Part shown: positions 46,720-55,108 of the stretch, piece by piece
Layout of the letters: each line of letters begins with the position of its first letter
Position numbering within the stretch: the first letter of the stretch is position 1
Assembly: GCF_035918235.1 (NCBI RefSeq)
Contig: NZ_CP109485.1
Location: 2,232,001-2,296,000 of the forward strand
Source: Streptomyces sp. NBC_01445
Lineage (GTDB): Bacteria; Actinomycetota; Actinomycetes; Streptomycetales; Streptomycetaceae
Direction of reading: 5' to 3'
Length of the DNA stretch: 64,000 nt
Position numbers and translations under genes: made by a program
The notes under the pieces: generated by a model
What the model was told of the DNA's origin: nothing
Seen by the model: only the letters and a program-made list of their open reading frames with translations
The model's database searches: none

Positions 46720-48522
46720 TCAGCGGCTTCCCGTCCCGGCGGGCTCTGCCTCGTCGGCGCGGTAGGTCCGGTACCGGAGCCGTTCGGTCAGCGCGTCCTG
46801 GAAGCGGCGGGCATCGGCCGGGTCGGCTCCCGGCAGCCGCAGCCGCAGCCTCCTCACCACCGGGCGCACCCGGTCCGCCTGGGGCAGGTCCCGTACGGGA
46901 AGCCGCGCCCCCTTGGCGGCAGGGGCGGCTGCCGCGCCTGCCCCGCTCTGGGCGTCGAGGGCGTCCAGCAGTGGCGCCAAGGTAGACAGCACGCCGCCAC
47001 GCATGGCCGGCGGCAGGAGCCGCTCCAGGAGTGGCACAAGCGGCTCGCGGAGCTCGGCGAGGCTCTCTGCCGTGAAGGCCATGAGCCTCTCGGGCTTTCC
47101 GAAGCGGGCTTCCAGAGACGAGCGTTCGTCGGCGAGGGCGCTCCGGGGGTGCTCCGCCCGCGTCAGGGCGGCGCGGGCTTTGGGACCGAGTTCAATGGTG
47201 GTGACGTCGTGGCAGGTGCGCTCGATCTCCTCTGCGGCGCGGACGATCGCGTCCGCGTCCAGGGCGGGCAGTGAGCCGGAGCCGAGGGCCCGGCGCAGCT
47301 GCTTGGGATCGGGCGCCGCCGGCAGGGCCGGGAAGTCCGGCACCGGGGGCAGCAGCACCTTCCACAAGCTCGGGCCGCTCGGCTTCTCAGACGGTCCGTC
47401 ACCGCCTTTGGCCAGCTCCTTGACGGCGACGTCCATCTGCCGCTTGAGCACGACGAACGTCCGGACGACCGGATGCTCGGTGAAAAGCCGCGTCACGAAC
47501 TCCCCGACCTCACCCGCATACTTCTCCGACTTGTCGGCGACCGCGGTCCCCGCGAGGCGCGCCGCCTCGACCAGGATGCCCAGTTGGCCGGCGGCGACGT
47601 TCCCGACGGTTGTCAGGACCTTTCGGGCGAACGTCAGGAATGCCTGGAGTGCCTCCGTGAAGGACAGGGGGCCGGTCCGCACCTCGTCGAGCCGGTCCAA
47701 CAAGCCGGTTCCCACGGTCGTCAGGACAGTCACCGTGTCGCGCGCGAGCGTGCCGAGTCCGGCCAGAGTGCGGGCCGACGGCACCAGGGTCGGCCCGACG
47801 CGCAGGACGAGGAAGGCGACCGTGCCGAGGAGTTGCGCGAAGAGCGCCGCCAGCCGGTCACCCAAAGCGAGCAGCCTGGCCAACAGGGGGTTGTCCTCGG
47901 ACGTCCTGGGGCCGGTCAGCCGCTCGAGGAACCGGACGGCCGCGTCGAGGCAGCGAGCAGCCGCGCCAAGCAGGTCGTACGCCTCCCGCACTTCCCGGCG
48001 GTCGCTGAGCGTCGCGACCAAGGCGAGCCCCACTCCCCCGCCGACCAGACCACCACCGGCGAGGGCAACCGTAGCCGCCGGGGCCTCCCGGAGTCCGAGC
48101 CCGAGCAGGAAGGGCACAGCGACCCACACCAGGGCGGCCACCAGGGTCGCCCAACTGAGACCACCGAACCGGAGCAACATCCCGGCACCCAGGACCGCCC
48201 AGAGCGGGCTCATCACCATTCCGGCCACCATGCCGGCCAGTCCGGACAGCGGCTCGGCCAACTGGAGTCCGCCAGGACCGGTCGGTGCGGGACTCCGCGC
48301 GGCTGCGAACCGTGCGTCGAGTTCGTCCGTGTTCATGACACGGGCGAGAAGAGCGAGGCCATCGATGGGTGGCGGGGCACCGAACCAGTGGGCCAGGAAG
48401 ATGCTGCGCACCCGCTCGACGACAGCGGACTCCAGGGTGACGATCTCCGTCCACGGAGCGAGCGACCTGGCGGTGGCGACGAGCGCACCGGTGAATTTTT
48501 GCAGCAGCAGCGCCAGAGGCAT
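46720..48522 (-). CDS. Large hydrophobic eCIS protein A (tape-measure candidate)
   Basis: A 600-residue protein. ATG 48522 is preferred to GTG 48534 because GGAGGAGG lies directly upstream. Residues ~90-170 contain two or three strong membrane helices (LAGMVAGMVMSPLWAVLGAG, LVAALVWVAVPFLLGLG, ATVALAGGGLVGGGVGLALV), followed by long helices. The C-terminal region is Pro/Ala-rich and ends VVRRLRLRLPGADPADARRF, similar in style to the ends of B and C. It is directly followed by B with a one-base gap. Likely works with B and C; no known family. Confidence 0.7.
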   Translation of the reverse strand: MPLALLLQKFTGALVATARSLAPWTEIVTLESAVVERVRSIFLAHWFGAPPPIDGLALLARVMNTDELDARFAAARSPAPTGPGGLQLAEPLSGLAGMVAGMVMSPLWAVLGAGMLLRFGGLSWATLVAALVWVAVPFLLGLGLREAPAATVALAGGGLVGGGVGLALVATLSDRREVREAYDLLGAAARCLDAAVRFLERLTGPRTSEDNPLLARLLALGDRLAALFAQLLGTVAFLVLRVGPTLVPSARTLAGLGTLARDTVTVLTTVGTGLLDRLDEVRTGPLSFTEALQAFLTFARKVLTTVGNVAAGQLGILVEAARLAGTAVADKSEKYAGEVGEFVTRLFTEHPVVRTFVVLKRQMDVAVKELAKGGDGPSEKPSGPSLWKVLLPPVPDFPALPAAPDPKQLRRALGSGSLPALDADAIVRAAEEIERTCHDVTTIELGPKARAALTRAEHPRSALADERSSLEARFGKPERLMAFTAESLAELREPLVPLLERLLPPAMRGGVLSTLAPLLDALDAQSGAGAAAAPAAKGARLPVRDLPQADRVRPVVRRLRLRLPGADPADARRFQDALTERLRYRTYRADEAEPAGTGSR

Positions 48523-48567
48523 CGCGGTGAGCACCTCCTCCCTCCGGCCCGGGGTCGACGGGCGTTC

Positions 48568-48792
48568 TCATGAGGTCCGGGCAGCCTCGATCCGGGCGTT
48601 CTCCCGTTCGATCTGCTCCACGAGCAGGGCGACGTAGGCACGCCGCTCGGCGGACTCCATGTCCATCAGCTCCGACCACGGCCAGTGCAGGTGGTATCCA
48701 AGGAAGAACACCTCCTGTCGGAGCTGGTCGAGACTTACCGCGGTGTCAAAAAATTTGTCATGTCCAGACTCGAACGCATCTCGTGGCCGCAC
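48568..48792 (-). CDS. DUF6760-like small eCIS protein
   Basis: A 74-residue frame whose core SLDQLRQEVFFLGYHLHWPW, SELMDMESAERRAYVALLVE matches the short helical protein annotated as DUF6760 in contractile-tail clusters. The frame overlaps the end of the upstream gene by 58 bases if ATG 48792 is used. The true start could be the GTG near 48724, which would leave only the end of the motif, so 48792 or an unusual start is more likely. It sits between the T4-baseplate-like gene and the large proteins. Function in the family is unknown. Confidence 0.6.
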   Translation of the reverse strand: MRPRDAFESGHDKFFDTAVSLDQLRQEVFFLGYHLHWPWSELMDMESAERRAYVALLVEQIERENARIEAARTS

Positions 48793-49595
48793 GACGGACA
48801 GTCAAGTTCGCGCATCAGGTCGATCCCGGGCGCGTCGTCGTCGAACGCCCGGTCGATGAGGCGCCGGTCGGTGAGGGTGAGGTCGGCGAGGATCTTGGGC
48901 CCGATGGCTTCGAGCCGGTGCGTGGGAAGGTCGCCCAGCGACTTCATGCACCGCGCGAGCAGCGCATTCTTGCCCAGCGAAGCGTTCTTGCGCATCTGAG
49001 GCGCCGCCGCCGTCTCGTCCGAGCCCCGAGCCAGACGCAGCGTCAGCGACGTGTGCACGGCCCCGTCCCGGTCGAGATAGCCGTCCTGGAGCTCCACGCT
49101 GATGTCCTCCGGTGGCTCGCCGTCAGCCAGCATCCTCGTCGGAAGTGCGTCGAGGTCCTCCAGCTGTTCGAAGCGCTCGCCGCAGGAGGAGCAGCCGTAG
49201 ACAGCGGCCAGCTCCGGGCCGAAGGTGAGGCTCCGCAGCTTAATCAGGAGGTAGTTGCGGTCGACCGAGTACAGCGCCTCGACGTCGGCGCGCCGTACTG
49301 ACGTCAAGTCACCGAGCCCGGTCATGCAACTGTGGAGCAATGCAGTGACCAGCCGCCCTCCGTTGCGCTGATTAGCCGGATCCGCGAGCAGCGCCTCCTC
49401 TCGGCCGGTCATCTTGCGCAGAGTGACCCGGCGCTGCGCTTCGCCCGCATCGTCGACGTAACCCACTGGAAGGATTACCTCGGTCTCGCGCCCGCTGCGG
49501 GCGCCGGGGCTCAGGGCCGCCGTCGGGTCCTGGTCCGCGGGGACACCGCCCGGACGACGTGCGTCGAGTTCTTCCGTTGTCGCGGTCACGGTCAT
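48735..49595 (-). CDS. T4-baseplate-like protein with two CxxC pairs
   Basis: A 286-residue protein from ATG 49595 (AGGAGG upstream). It resembles the T4-type baseplate/assembly family found after the tube gene in contractile clusters (RRVTLRKMTGREEALLADPA, ALLHSCMTGLGDL, VDRNYLLIKLRSLTFGPELA). Two cysteine pairs, CSSCGERF (~150) and CPSCGHEM (~270), are placed to form one zinc ribbon across the chain. It probably helps tail or baseplate assembly and may not be part of the finished particle. Confidence 0.8.
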   Translation of the reverse strand: MTVTATTEELDARRPGGVPADQDPTAALSPGARSGRETEVILPVGYVDDAGEAQRRVTLRKMTGREEALLADPANQRNGGRLVTALLHSCMTGLGDLTSVRRADVEALYSVDRNYLLIKLRSLTFGPELAAVYGCSSCGERFEQLEDLDALPTRMLADGEPPEDISVELQDGYLDRDGAVHTSLTLRLARGSDETAAAPQMRKNASLGKNALLARCMKSLGDLPTHRLEAIGPKILADLTLTDRRLIDRAFDDDAPGIDLMRELDCPSCGHEMRSSLDMTNFLTPR

Positions 49596-49634
49596 GGGAA
49601 TCCTCCTGGGGGTCGTGCGGTGGGGGGCGGTGAA

Positions 49635-50105
49635 TCATTCGACGCGTTCGAGGCCCTCGTGCTCGAGCACGATCGTCTGCAGGAACAGGCCCGTGGATCC
49701 GGCTTCGAGGTCGGTGAACTTCGAGGACTTCACCCAGGCGTGGTAGAAGGCGAACTTCAGGACCTCATCACCGAAGTGCCGCTTGATGATCATTCCGTTC
49801 TTCCGCACGGCGGAGCCCCCCTGCCGGGGCGCGTTGAGTTTGAACGTCTGCCAGAACCAGTCGCGGAACCGCTTGTCCTCCGGGCTGCCGTCCACCCTTC
49901 GCTCGATGGTGAGGGGCTCGAACTTCACCTTGGCCGCAGCCAGTTTGTAGACGTGCCCGGTAACACCATCGGGCTGCTCGATGGTCTCCAGTTCACCCTC
50001 GCTGAGCCCCGACACCTTGCTGATGCCCGGGCTTTCCGTTCCATCGATGAACAGGACGAACTCGTTGGCGCGGAGACCTTCGTGGAAATCGCCCACCTTG
50101 GGCAT
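49635..50105 (-). CDS. eCIS inner tube protein
   Basis: A 156-residue protein, ATG 50105 with AAGGAG upstream. NEFVLFIDGTESPGISKVSG, YKLAAAKVKFEPLTIERRVD and a final FLQTIVLEHEGLERVE are the standard gp19/Pvc1-type tube fold. It polymerises as hexameric rings inside the sheath and carries the load. It follows the sheath gene after a 69-base gap. Confidence 0.93.
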   Translation of the reverse strand: MPKVGDFHEGLRANEFVLFIDGTESPGISKVSGLSEGELETIEQPDGVTGHVYKLAAAKVKFEPLTIERRVDGSPEDKRFRDWFWQTFKLNAPRQGGSAVRKNGMIIKRHFGDEVLKFAFYHAWVKSSKFTDLEAGSTGLFLQTIVLEHEGLERVE

Positions 50106-50174
50106 GGCTACTCCTTGGACTCTGGTGCCGACTCAGGGTTGCGGCGGTTCGGGCTTCCGTGCCAGCGGGTGCCC

Positions 50175-52271
50175 TCACGCCTCGGTGACGGTGCCACCGC
50201 TGGGCTGCTGGCCGATACTGATCACGATCGTCTCGGCGGGGCGCGACGGGTAGAAGAGGACGTCGATGGCGAGCCGGCCCTGCTCGACCTGGTCAGGCGG
50301 GTTGTTCGTTGCGTCGACGACCACAGTGAACGTCTCCTCGGGGCCACCAGTGCCGAACGCGCCCTGGCGCCAAAGCCCAGTCAGAAACGGGTTGACGGTG
50401 CCGAACTTGACCGCGCTCCACAGCGCATCCCTATTGGGCTCCTGGCGCACCCAACGCAAGCCGTCACGCAGGCTGCTCTTGACGTAGTTGAAGAGGAGCC
50501 GGACGTTCACATACAGCCAGCGAGGGTCGCTGCTCAGCGTGCGCGACGCATCGATCACGATGCCGGCGCGCGGTACCGGGCGCACGCCGTTGACAGCGGC
50601 GTCCTTCACCAGCGCTGTGTGATCGGCGTCAGACAGGCGGGTCTCGACGTCGAGCACGCCCCGCAGGTTCGCCTCATCGCCCGCGGGTGCCTTCCAGATG
50701 CCCCGGGTGGCCTCGACGCGGGCGTACACCCCCAGCACATGGCCGACGGGCGGGATACTCCTGCGCGGCGCGTCACCGACACCGAGGGGGTCCGGCACGG
50801 TGATCCAGGGACCGTACAGGGCGCCGTACACCTTCAATCCCCTGAGCAAGGCCGTGTACTCAGCCGCCTTGCCGCCGGCAATCACCCCCTTGGGCACCGC
50901 CCCGACATACATGGCGTCGCCCCGTCTCGCGCAGTAGCCAAGGGCCTCGAGCGCCACGTTTTGGCTCGTGCTCTCGCAGCACAGCAGTTGGATGTCGAAG
51001 GGATCGAAGACCGGGAACCCGGATGCCCCGTCAGAACCTCCGATGAAGTGCGCGGCCTTCACCGTGCCGTCGGCGCCATTCTCCAGCGGGAGGTATCCCG
51101 TCTTGTCGCTCGGCCGGTCCGCGGCGCCCGGAGCGTGCTTGTCCGTGAGCCGGATGACGTTCGAACCGGACAACGGGTCGTTCACCACGACGGGCGCGTA
51201 ATTCGTACGGCTCTCCACCATCGTCAGGCCTGTGTGCCGTTCGAGGACGTGGTCCTCGAACGGTTCCCCTCGAGACACGATCAGGTCGAACTCCGATGCG
51301 CTCCTACGGACCGTGACCGTGGTGACGTCGAAGAGGTCCGGACCCACGAGGTCGGGGCTCCAGGCCACGGCGCCGGTGGCCTCGTTCACGGTCTTCAGCG
51401 TGACCTGTTCACTCCTGGTGCTGTCCGTGATCAGGACCGAGTCACCGACGCCGAAGTCGAGGACCCGGGCCAGCCGGGTTCCGCCGGCTTCCAGCTCGTG
51501 GGGCGTGCCCCACACCACGGCCGCGGGCTGAGGGAAGCCGAGCTTCGGGTTGGCCGCCGTCACACTCAGAGCGGTCCGGCCACCGGTCGCCGCCGGACGG
51601 TTGCTAGTGGACGTCAGCACCAGTTTGTCGCCGTCGAGCGACGCGATCAGGTCCGTGGTCCTCTTGTTGATCGCAGTCGTGATCTCCCCCCGCGTGGCAG
51701 CTGCCGGATTCGCGAAGTCCAGCGCATCGAACCTGAGGGTCAACTCGTTGTCGTCGACCTTAACGGCGAGCGGGGGGAGCGCCGACATGTCCACCGTGGC
51801 CGGGAGGGCGTCGGTGGCGGTAACCGTCGCCTTGGCCTTCTCCTTGAGCTGGCTCTCCGCGGTGACCTTGTGCTCCACCTTCACCGCGAGTTCGCGGCCC
51901 CACAGGCCCGGATCGGCCTGCCCCCGGTAGCCCGCCTCAACAAGGAGAACCTCGCCGCCCGCCTGATCCTTCAGCACCCGACAGGCCGATGACTCGGCGG
52001 CGCTGAGAGCGGTGTCGACCACCCGGTTGACGTACGCGACCCGGCCTCCGTTGTCGAAGAAGCCCCGTACCAGATAGGCGCCCAGGCCACCGGCGAAGTG
52101 CGGGCCGAAACGCTCGGTGAACTGCTGGAAACTGGTCACGCGAACGGGCTGGTCGGGGACGCCGCGTTGCGTCACCACATGGAAGCCAGCGACCGACGCG
52201 GCCGCCCCCGTGATCGACGGCGAAGCGGTGCCGTCGCTTTCAACGACGTTGACACCGATGTTGAACGTCAT
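50175..52271 (-). CDS. eCIS contractile sheath protein
   Basis: A 698-residue protein, ATG 52271 with AAGGAGA six bases upstream. The N-terminus (VRVTSFQQFTERFGP, LGAYLVRGFFDNGGRVAYVN) and C-terminus (LFNYVKSSLRDGLRWVRQEP, GTVNPFLTGLWRQGAFG) are those of tail sheath proteins. A large insertion between ~100 and 360 gives two extra outer domains, which explains the length against the ~350-500 residues usual for eCIS sheaths. Its contraction drives the tube through the target envelope. Confidence 0.94.
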   Translation of the reverse strand: MTFNIGVNVVESDGTASPSITGAAASVAGFHVVTQRGVPDQPVRVTSFQQFTERFGPHFAGGLGAYLVRGFFDNGGRVAYVNRVVDTALSAAESSACRVLKDQAGGEVLLVEAGYRGQADPGLWGRELAVKVEHKVTAESQLKEKAKATVTATDALPATVDMSALPPLAVKVDDNELTLRFDALDFANPAAATRGEITTAINKRTTDLIASLDGDKLVLTSTSNRPAATGGRTALSVTAANPKLGFPQPAAVVWGTPHELEAGGTRLARVLDFGVGDSVLITDSTRSEQVTLKTVNEATGAVAWSPDLVGPDLFDVTTVTVRRSASEFDLIVSRGEPFEDHVLERHTGLTMVESRTNYAPVVVNDPLSGSNVIRLTDKHAPGAADRPSDKTGYLPLENGADGTVKAAHFIGGSDGASGFPVFDPFDIQLLCCESTSQNVALEALGYCARRGDAMYVGAVPKGVIAGGKAAEYTALLRGLKVYGALYGPWITVPDPLGVGDAPRRSIPPVGHVLGVYARVEATRGIWKAPAGDEANLRGVLDVETRLSDADHTALVKDAAVNGVRPVPRAGIVIDASRTLSSDPRWLYVNVRLLFNYVKSSLRDGLRWVRQEPNRDALWSAVKFGTVNPFLTGLWRQGAFGTGGPEETFTVVVDATNNPPDQVEQGRLAIDVLFYPSRPAETIVISIGQQPSGGTVTEA

Positions 52272-52349
52272 GACTGGTCTCCTTGGCCCTCGTCCCTGCC
52301 ACTGCCACTGCCACTGCCACCCTCCGGCTGATCACAGCTCACCCACGGG

Positions 52350-53393
52350 TCACTCGTCCGCCCGGTCGACCCCCACGCGCACCTCCGAGACAGTGGCGTG
52401 TACTGGCCCGCCCACCACGGAGGAGGCGGACGCACGGACCTCGACGCGATAGAGCAGCACGGGAAGACTGCCTTCGACCGCTGGCCAGTAGCGCTCCGCA
52501 CGGCCGAGGGGGAGCAGCGTGACGGGCAGCCGCTCCCCGTCGGCGCACAGCTCGTCGAGCGCAGGAAGCCGGTCGAGCACGGCCTCGATCAGCGCGGCCT
52601 GGTCGGCGCGCGATCCCGCGACTGGGGTAATCGCGTAGTCGAAGCTGTACGGATCGCCGAACGGGATCATGCGCGCGCCGTCCGCCGTGAAATCGGCGGC
52701 CTGCTGTCCCTCCCGAACCCTGTCCGGTTCGAAGTTCACGTTGATGTGCATGATGTCCAGCGCCGGGGCGGCGGGGCGCGGCTCACTCGGTGTCCGGACC
52801 TTCACGGTGGTCACCGTCACCGCCGGTTCGCCGATCGCCATGCCGGAGAACCTCGCCTCGAGGGCTCGGTCGGCATCGGCAAGCAACTCCGGGCGCACGG
52901 CGATCAGATCGTCGACATACAGAGTCGTCGGCCCGGTGGAGTCGACGCAGCGCAACTGGAGCTGAGTCACGGCGGCCGCGACGGCCGTGTCCAGGTCCGC
53001 GATACCAAGTCGAACCGTCTCCCAACGGTCCTGGCCACGCACGGGGAGCAGCCGGTGCCAGGTGTTTCCGGGCGAGGTCACCGGACTCTCGGCGGACCCG
53101 AGTCGGAGTTCGAACGTGAACGGAAGCCCCCCGACTCCGGCCCGCCGATCGGACCGTACGGAGAGCCGCAGTTCGGAAAAGCGCGAGAGGTCGACGCCGG
53201 GCAGCTGTCGCCGGAGCGCGTGGCCTTCCGCGGCGGTCGTCGCGGTCACCCGCGCACTCACGCCGTCCTTGCCGTAGCCAACGATGGTCCGCTCGTCGTA
53301 CATCGCGAGCGCGGAGGACGGGGTGAGCTCATCCTCGGCGACCGCGACCCACTCGGTCGCGGAACTCATCGCGTCGACGACGACCGAGGTCAC
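52350..53393 (-). CDS. Pvc16-like terminal cap with N-terminal carbohydrate-binding-like domain
   Basis: A 347-residue protein from GTG 53393, directly behind AGGAGG. Residues ~20-185 look like a jelly-roll/CBM domain (FSELRLSVRSDRRAGVGGLP, RWETVRLGIADLD, TTLYVDDLIAVRPEL). The last ~130 residues (MIPFGDPYSFDYAITPVAGS, ALIEAVLDRLPALDELC) match the DUF4255/Pvc16 cap or tail-terminator pattern. It is first in the minus-strand operon. The cap ends sheath growth; the jelly-roll part may display a sugar-binding surface at the far end of the particle. The domain split is my reading of the sequence. Confidence 0.7.
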   Translation of the reverse strand: MTSVVVDAMSSATEWVAVAEDELTPSSALAMYDERTIVGYGKDGVSARVTATTAAEGHALRRQLPGVDLSRFSELRLSVRSDRRAGVGGLPFTFELRLGSAESPVTSPGNTWHRLLPVRGQDRWETVRLGIADLDTAVAAAVTQLQLRCVDSTGPTTLYVDDLIAVRPELLADADRALEARFSGMAIGEPAVTVTTVKVRTPSEPRPAAPALDIMHINVNFEPDRVREGQQAADFTADGARMIPFGDPYSFDYAITPVAGSRADQAALIEAVLDRLPALDELCADGERLPVTLLPLGRAERYWPAVEGSLPVLLYRVEVRASASSVVGGPVHATVSEVRVGVDRADE

Positions 53394-54027
53394 CGCTAGC
53401 GCCTCCTGTCGCGCACGCAACGGCCCGCCGCGCACGGCGGGGCCCCGATCGCGCTGCCGGCCTCTGGCACCACGCCGACGCGCGAGGAACGGGTGCCCGG
53501 CGCGGTTCCCGTCAACGCACCCCCATCGAGACCGATAGGCACGAGACCACCCACCCTCTCCTCTTTGTCGTCAGGACGCCCGGTCAGCTCGTCCAGGATT
53601 GAAGAGCTCGCCGGGGCCCGCACCCGGGAGGGAGCCATTCGGTGCAGAGGGGAGAGGCACAAGACGTTGGCCGGAGTCATTCCCGTGGCCGCCTTCGGCG
53701 TGTGCCTTCCTGGCCTCCGGTGAGCCCGTCCCGAGTCGGCGCGGCGGCGTCGGCCGTTCACCGGAACTTCCGCACGGGGTTTAGGGCAGTCCTGGCCCCG
53801 GGCTCAGGGGTGATGGTCGTCTCACGGACCTCTCCGTGTTCCTCGCGCACTTCGGCGGGTCGCCATTTCCGTCCAAGCCTGCGCCTGTGGGCCTCGTCGG
53901 CCGTGCGAACAGCGCCTTCACACTGGCAGGCCGCGGCCTCGGCACGGGCGCGACTGCAGTGCGGGGGTCCCATATCGGGGGGCCACGCTGAAGCCGATTG
54001 CCGGCCTCCATCGAGGCGTGAGCCGCA
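53394..54027. other. Region between the eCIS operon and the CRISPR array
   Basis: About 630 bases. Frames on both strands are open but have no coherent protein content. It should include the promoter of the eCIS minus-strand operon near 53400-53500, which I could not locate precisely, and the trailer end of the CRISPR array. Confidence 0.35.
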
Positions 54028-54666
54028 ACGCCAATAGAAGCCGGTGCGGGGAGCACACGCGCAGGAGACGGCTGCCCAGAGGAAGCAGGGGCCATCCCCG
54101 CGGGTGCGGGGAGCACGGCTACGAGGCCACCCGGAAGCCTGACGGCTGGGGACCATCCCCGCGGGTGTGGGGAGCACTCGGTCTCTGGCGGCGCCTCGCG
54201 GTGGTCGTAGGGGGACCATCCCCGCGGGTGCGGGGAGCACGCGGCGAGCGCGTCACGGGCTTTGTTCGCCGCGGGACCATCCCCGCGGGTCGGGGAGCAC
54301 TCGTCAGCGATCGCTTCGTACCCAACGCTGTCGGGACCAACCCCGCGGGTGCGGGGAGCACGGCCCGGCTCGCTCGGGTACTCCCACCCCTTCGGGACCA
54401 TCCCCGCGGGCGCGGGGAGCACTTTCTGAGGTCGTGCCTCTTGTTGAGGTAGAGGGGACCATCCCCGCGGGCGCGGGGAGCACGACGCAATGCGCCTGTC
54501 CGTGCAGAACGAGCTGGGACCATCCCCGCGGGCGCGGGGAGCACTCGAAGGCGTCCCGGCGGACGTTGCTGCGCGTGGGACCATCGCCGCGGGCGCGGGG
54601 AGCACCGGCGGGGTTGGTCGCAAGCCGGTGGATCAGGGGGACCATCCCCGCGAGCGCGGGGAGCAC
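54028..54666 (-). CRISPR. Type I-E CRISPR array, 11 repeats
   Basis: Repeats of 29 bases, read on the plus strand as GGGACCATCCCCGCGGG then YGCGGGGAGCAC, start at 54088, 54149, 54212, 54273, 54333, 54394, 54455, 54516, 54577 and 54638. Most are 61 bases apart, giving 32-base spacers. The copy at 54273 lacks one base, and one spacer is 34. A last copy (54028-54056) keeps only its final 16 bases, which marks the trailer. The leader should lie at 54667-54758, next to cas2, and transcription runs on the minus strand (GTGCTCCCCGCG first). Repeats nearer the trailer have GGGTGCGG and those nearer the leader GGGCGCGG. Confidence 0.97.
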
Positions 54667-54758
54667 TCTTCGCGACCTGCGGCTTTGCTTTGGCTGCAGG
54701 CCATTCTGAGATAGTTTCAACGAGTCCGACATGGCAGACAAAAGCCCCATCTTGCCGG
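54667..54758 (-). promoter_or_regulatory. Probable CRISPR leader
   Basis: The 92 bases between the last repeat and the end of cas2 are less GC-rich than the surroundings and include CATTCTGAGATAGTTTCAA. This is where the leader with the array promoter and integration site lies in type I-E loci. No exact promoter boxes can be defended. Confidence 0.55.
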
Positions 54759-55108
54759 CTATCCCTTGCCGAAGCGGCGTCGTTTGGACGCGTTGCTCCA
54801 GCCTTTCTTCGGCGCTGGTGTGCTCGAAGTACCGTTCTGGCTCGGGCGGCGGATCAGGCTCAAGCCTTCGTGGTCGACCAGTTGCCAGGTGTGGTCATGG
54901 GTGCGGAAGGTGAAGCCTTGCTCGCTGTTGGTTGTGTGGGCGAGGAGGGCACGGCCTTGGCCTGCGTATTGCTGGACCTCGTCCCACAGCAGGTCGCGGA
55001 TTCTGGCGGAGGGTTGCCGATGAAGACGCCGGCAGAGACCTCGAGGAGCCAGCGGGTGAGAAAGCCGCGTAGTCCGGCCGGACAGTTGGTGAGAACGATG
55101 ACGGTCAC
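54759..55108 (-). pseudogene. cas2: Cas2e, one frameshift
   Basis: GTG 55108 overlaps the cas1 stop by four bases. The protein begins VTVIVLTNCPAGLRGFLTRW, LLEVSAGVFIGNP as in type I-E Cas2. Near 55015 it must shift by one missing base to continue SARIRDLLWDEVQQYAGQGR, ALLAHTTNSEQGFTFRTHDH and a basic tail. All expected parts are present across the two frames (about 116 residues in total), so this is a single-base lesion or sequencing error, not a long-decayed gene. Confidence 0.85.

Noticed and set aside
49332..51992. An 886-residue frame antisense to the sheath, tube and T4-baseplate-like genes
   Set aside because: It spans several well-supported genes on the other strand, has no motif and reflects high-GC codon bias.
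27820..53393. A prophage
   Set aside because: No capsid, portal, terminase, integrase or lysis genes are seen; the gene set is that of a headless contractile injection system.
53781..54623. Long frames on both strands through the CRISPR array (for example CSPHPRGWSP-type repeats)
   Set aside because: The repeated peptide is the translated CRISPR repeat; it is not a protein gene.
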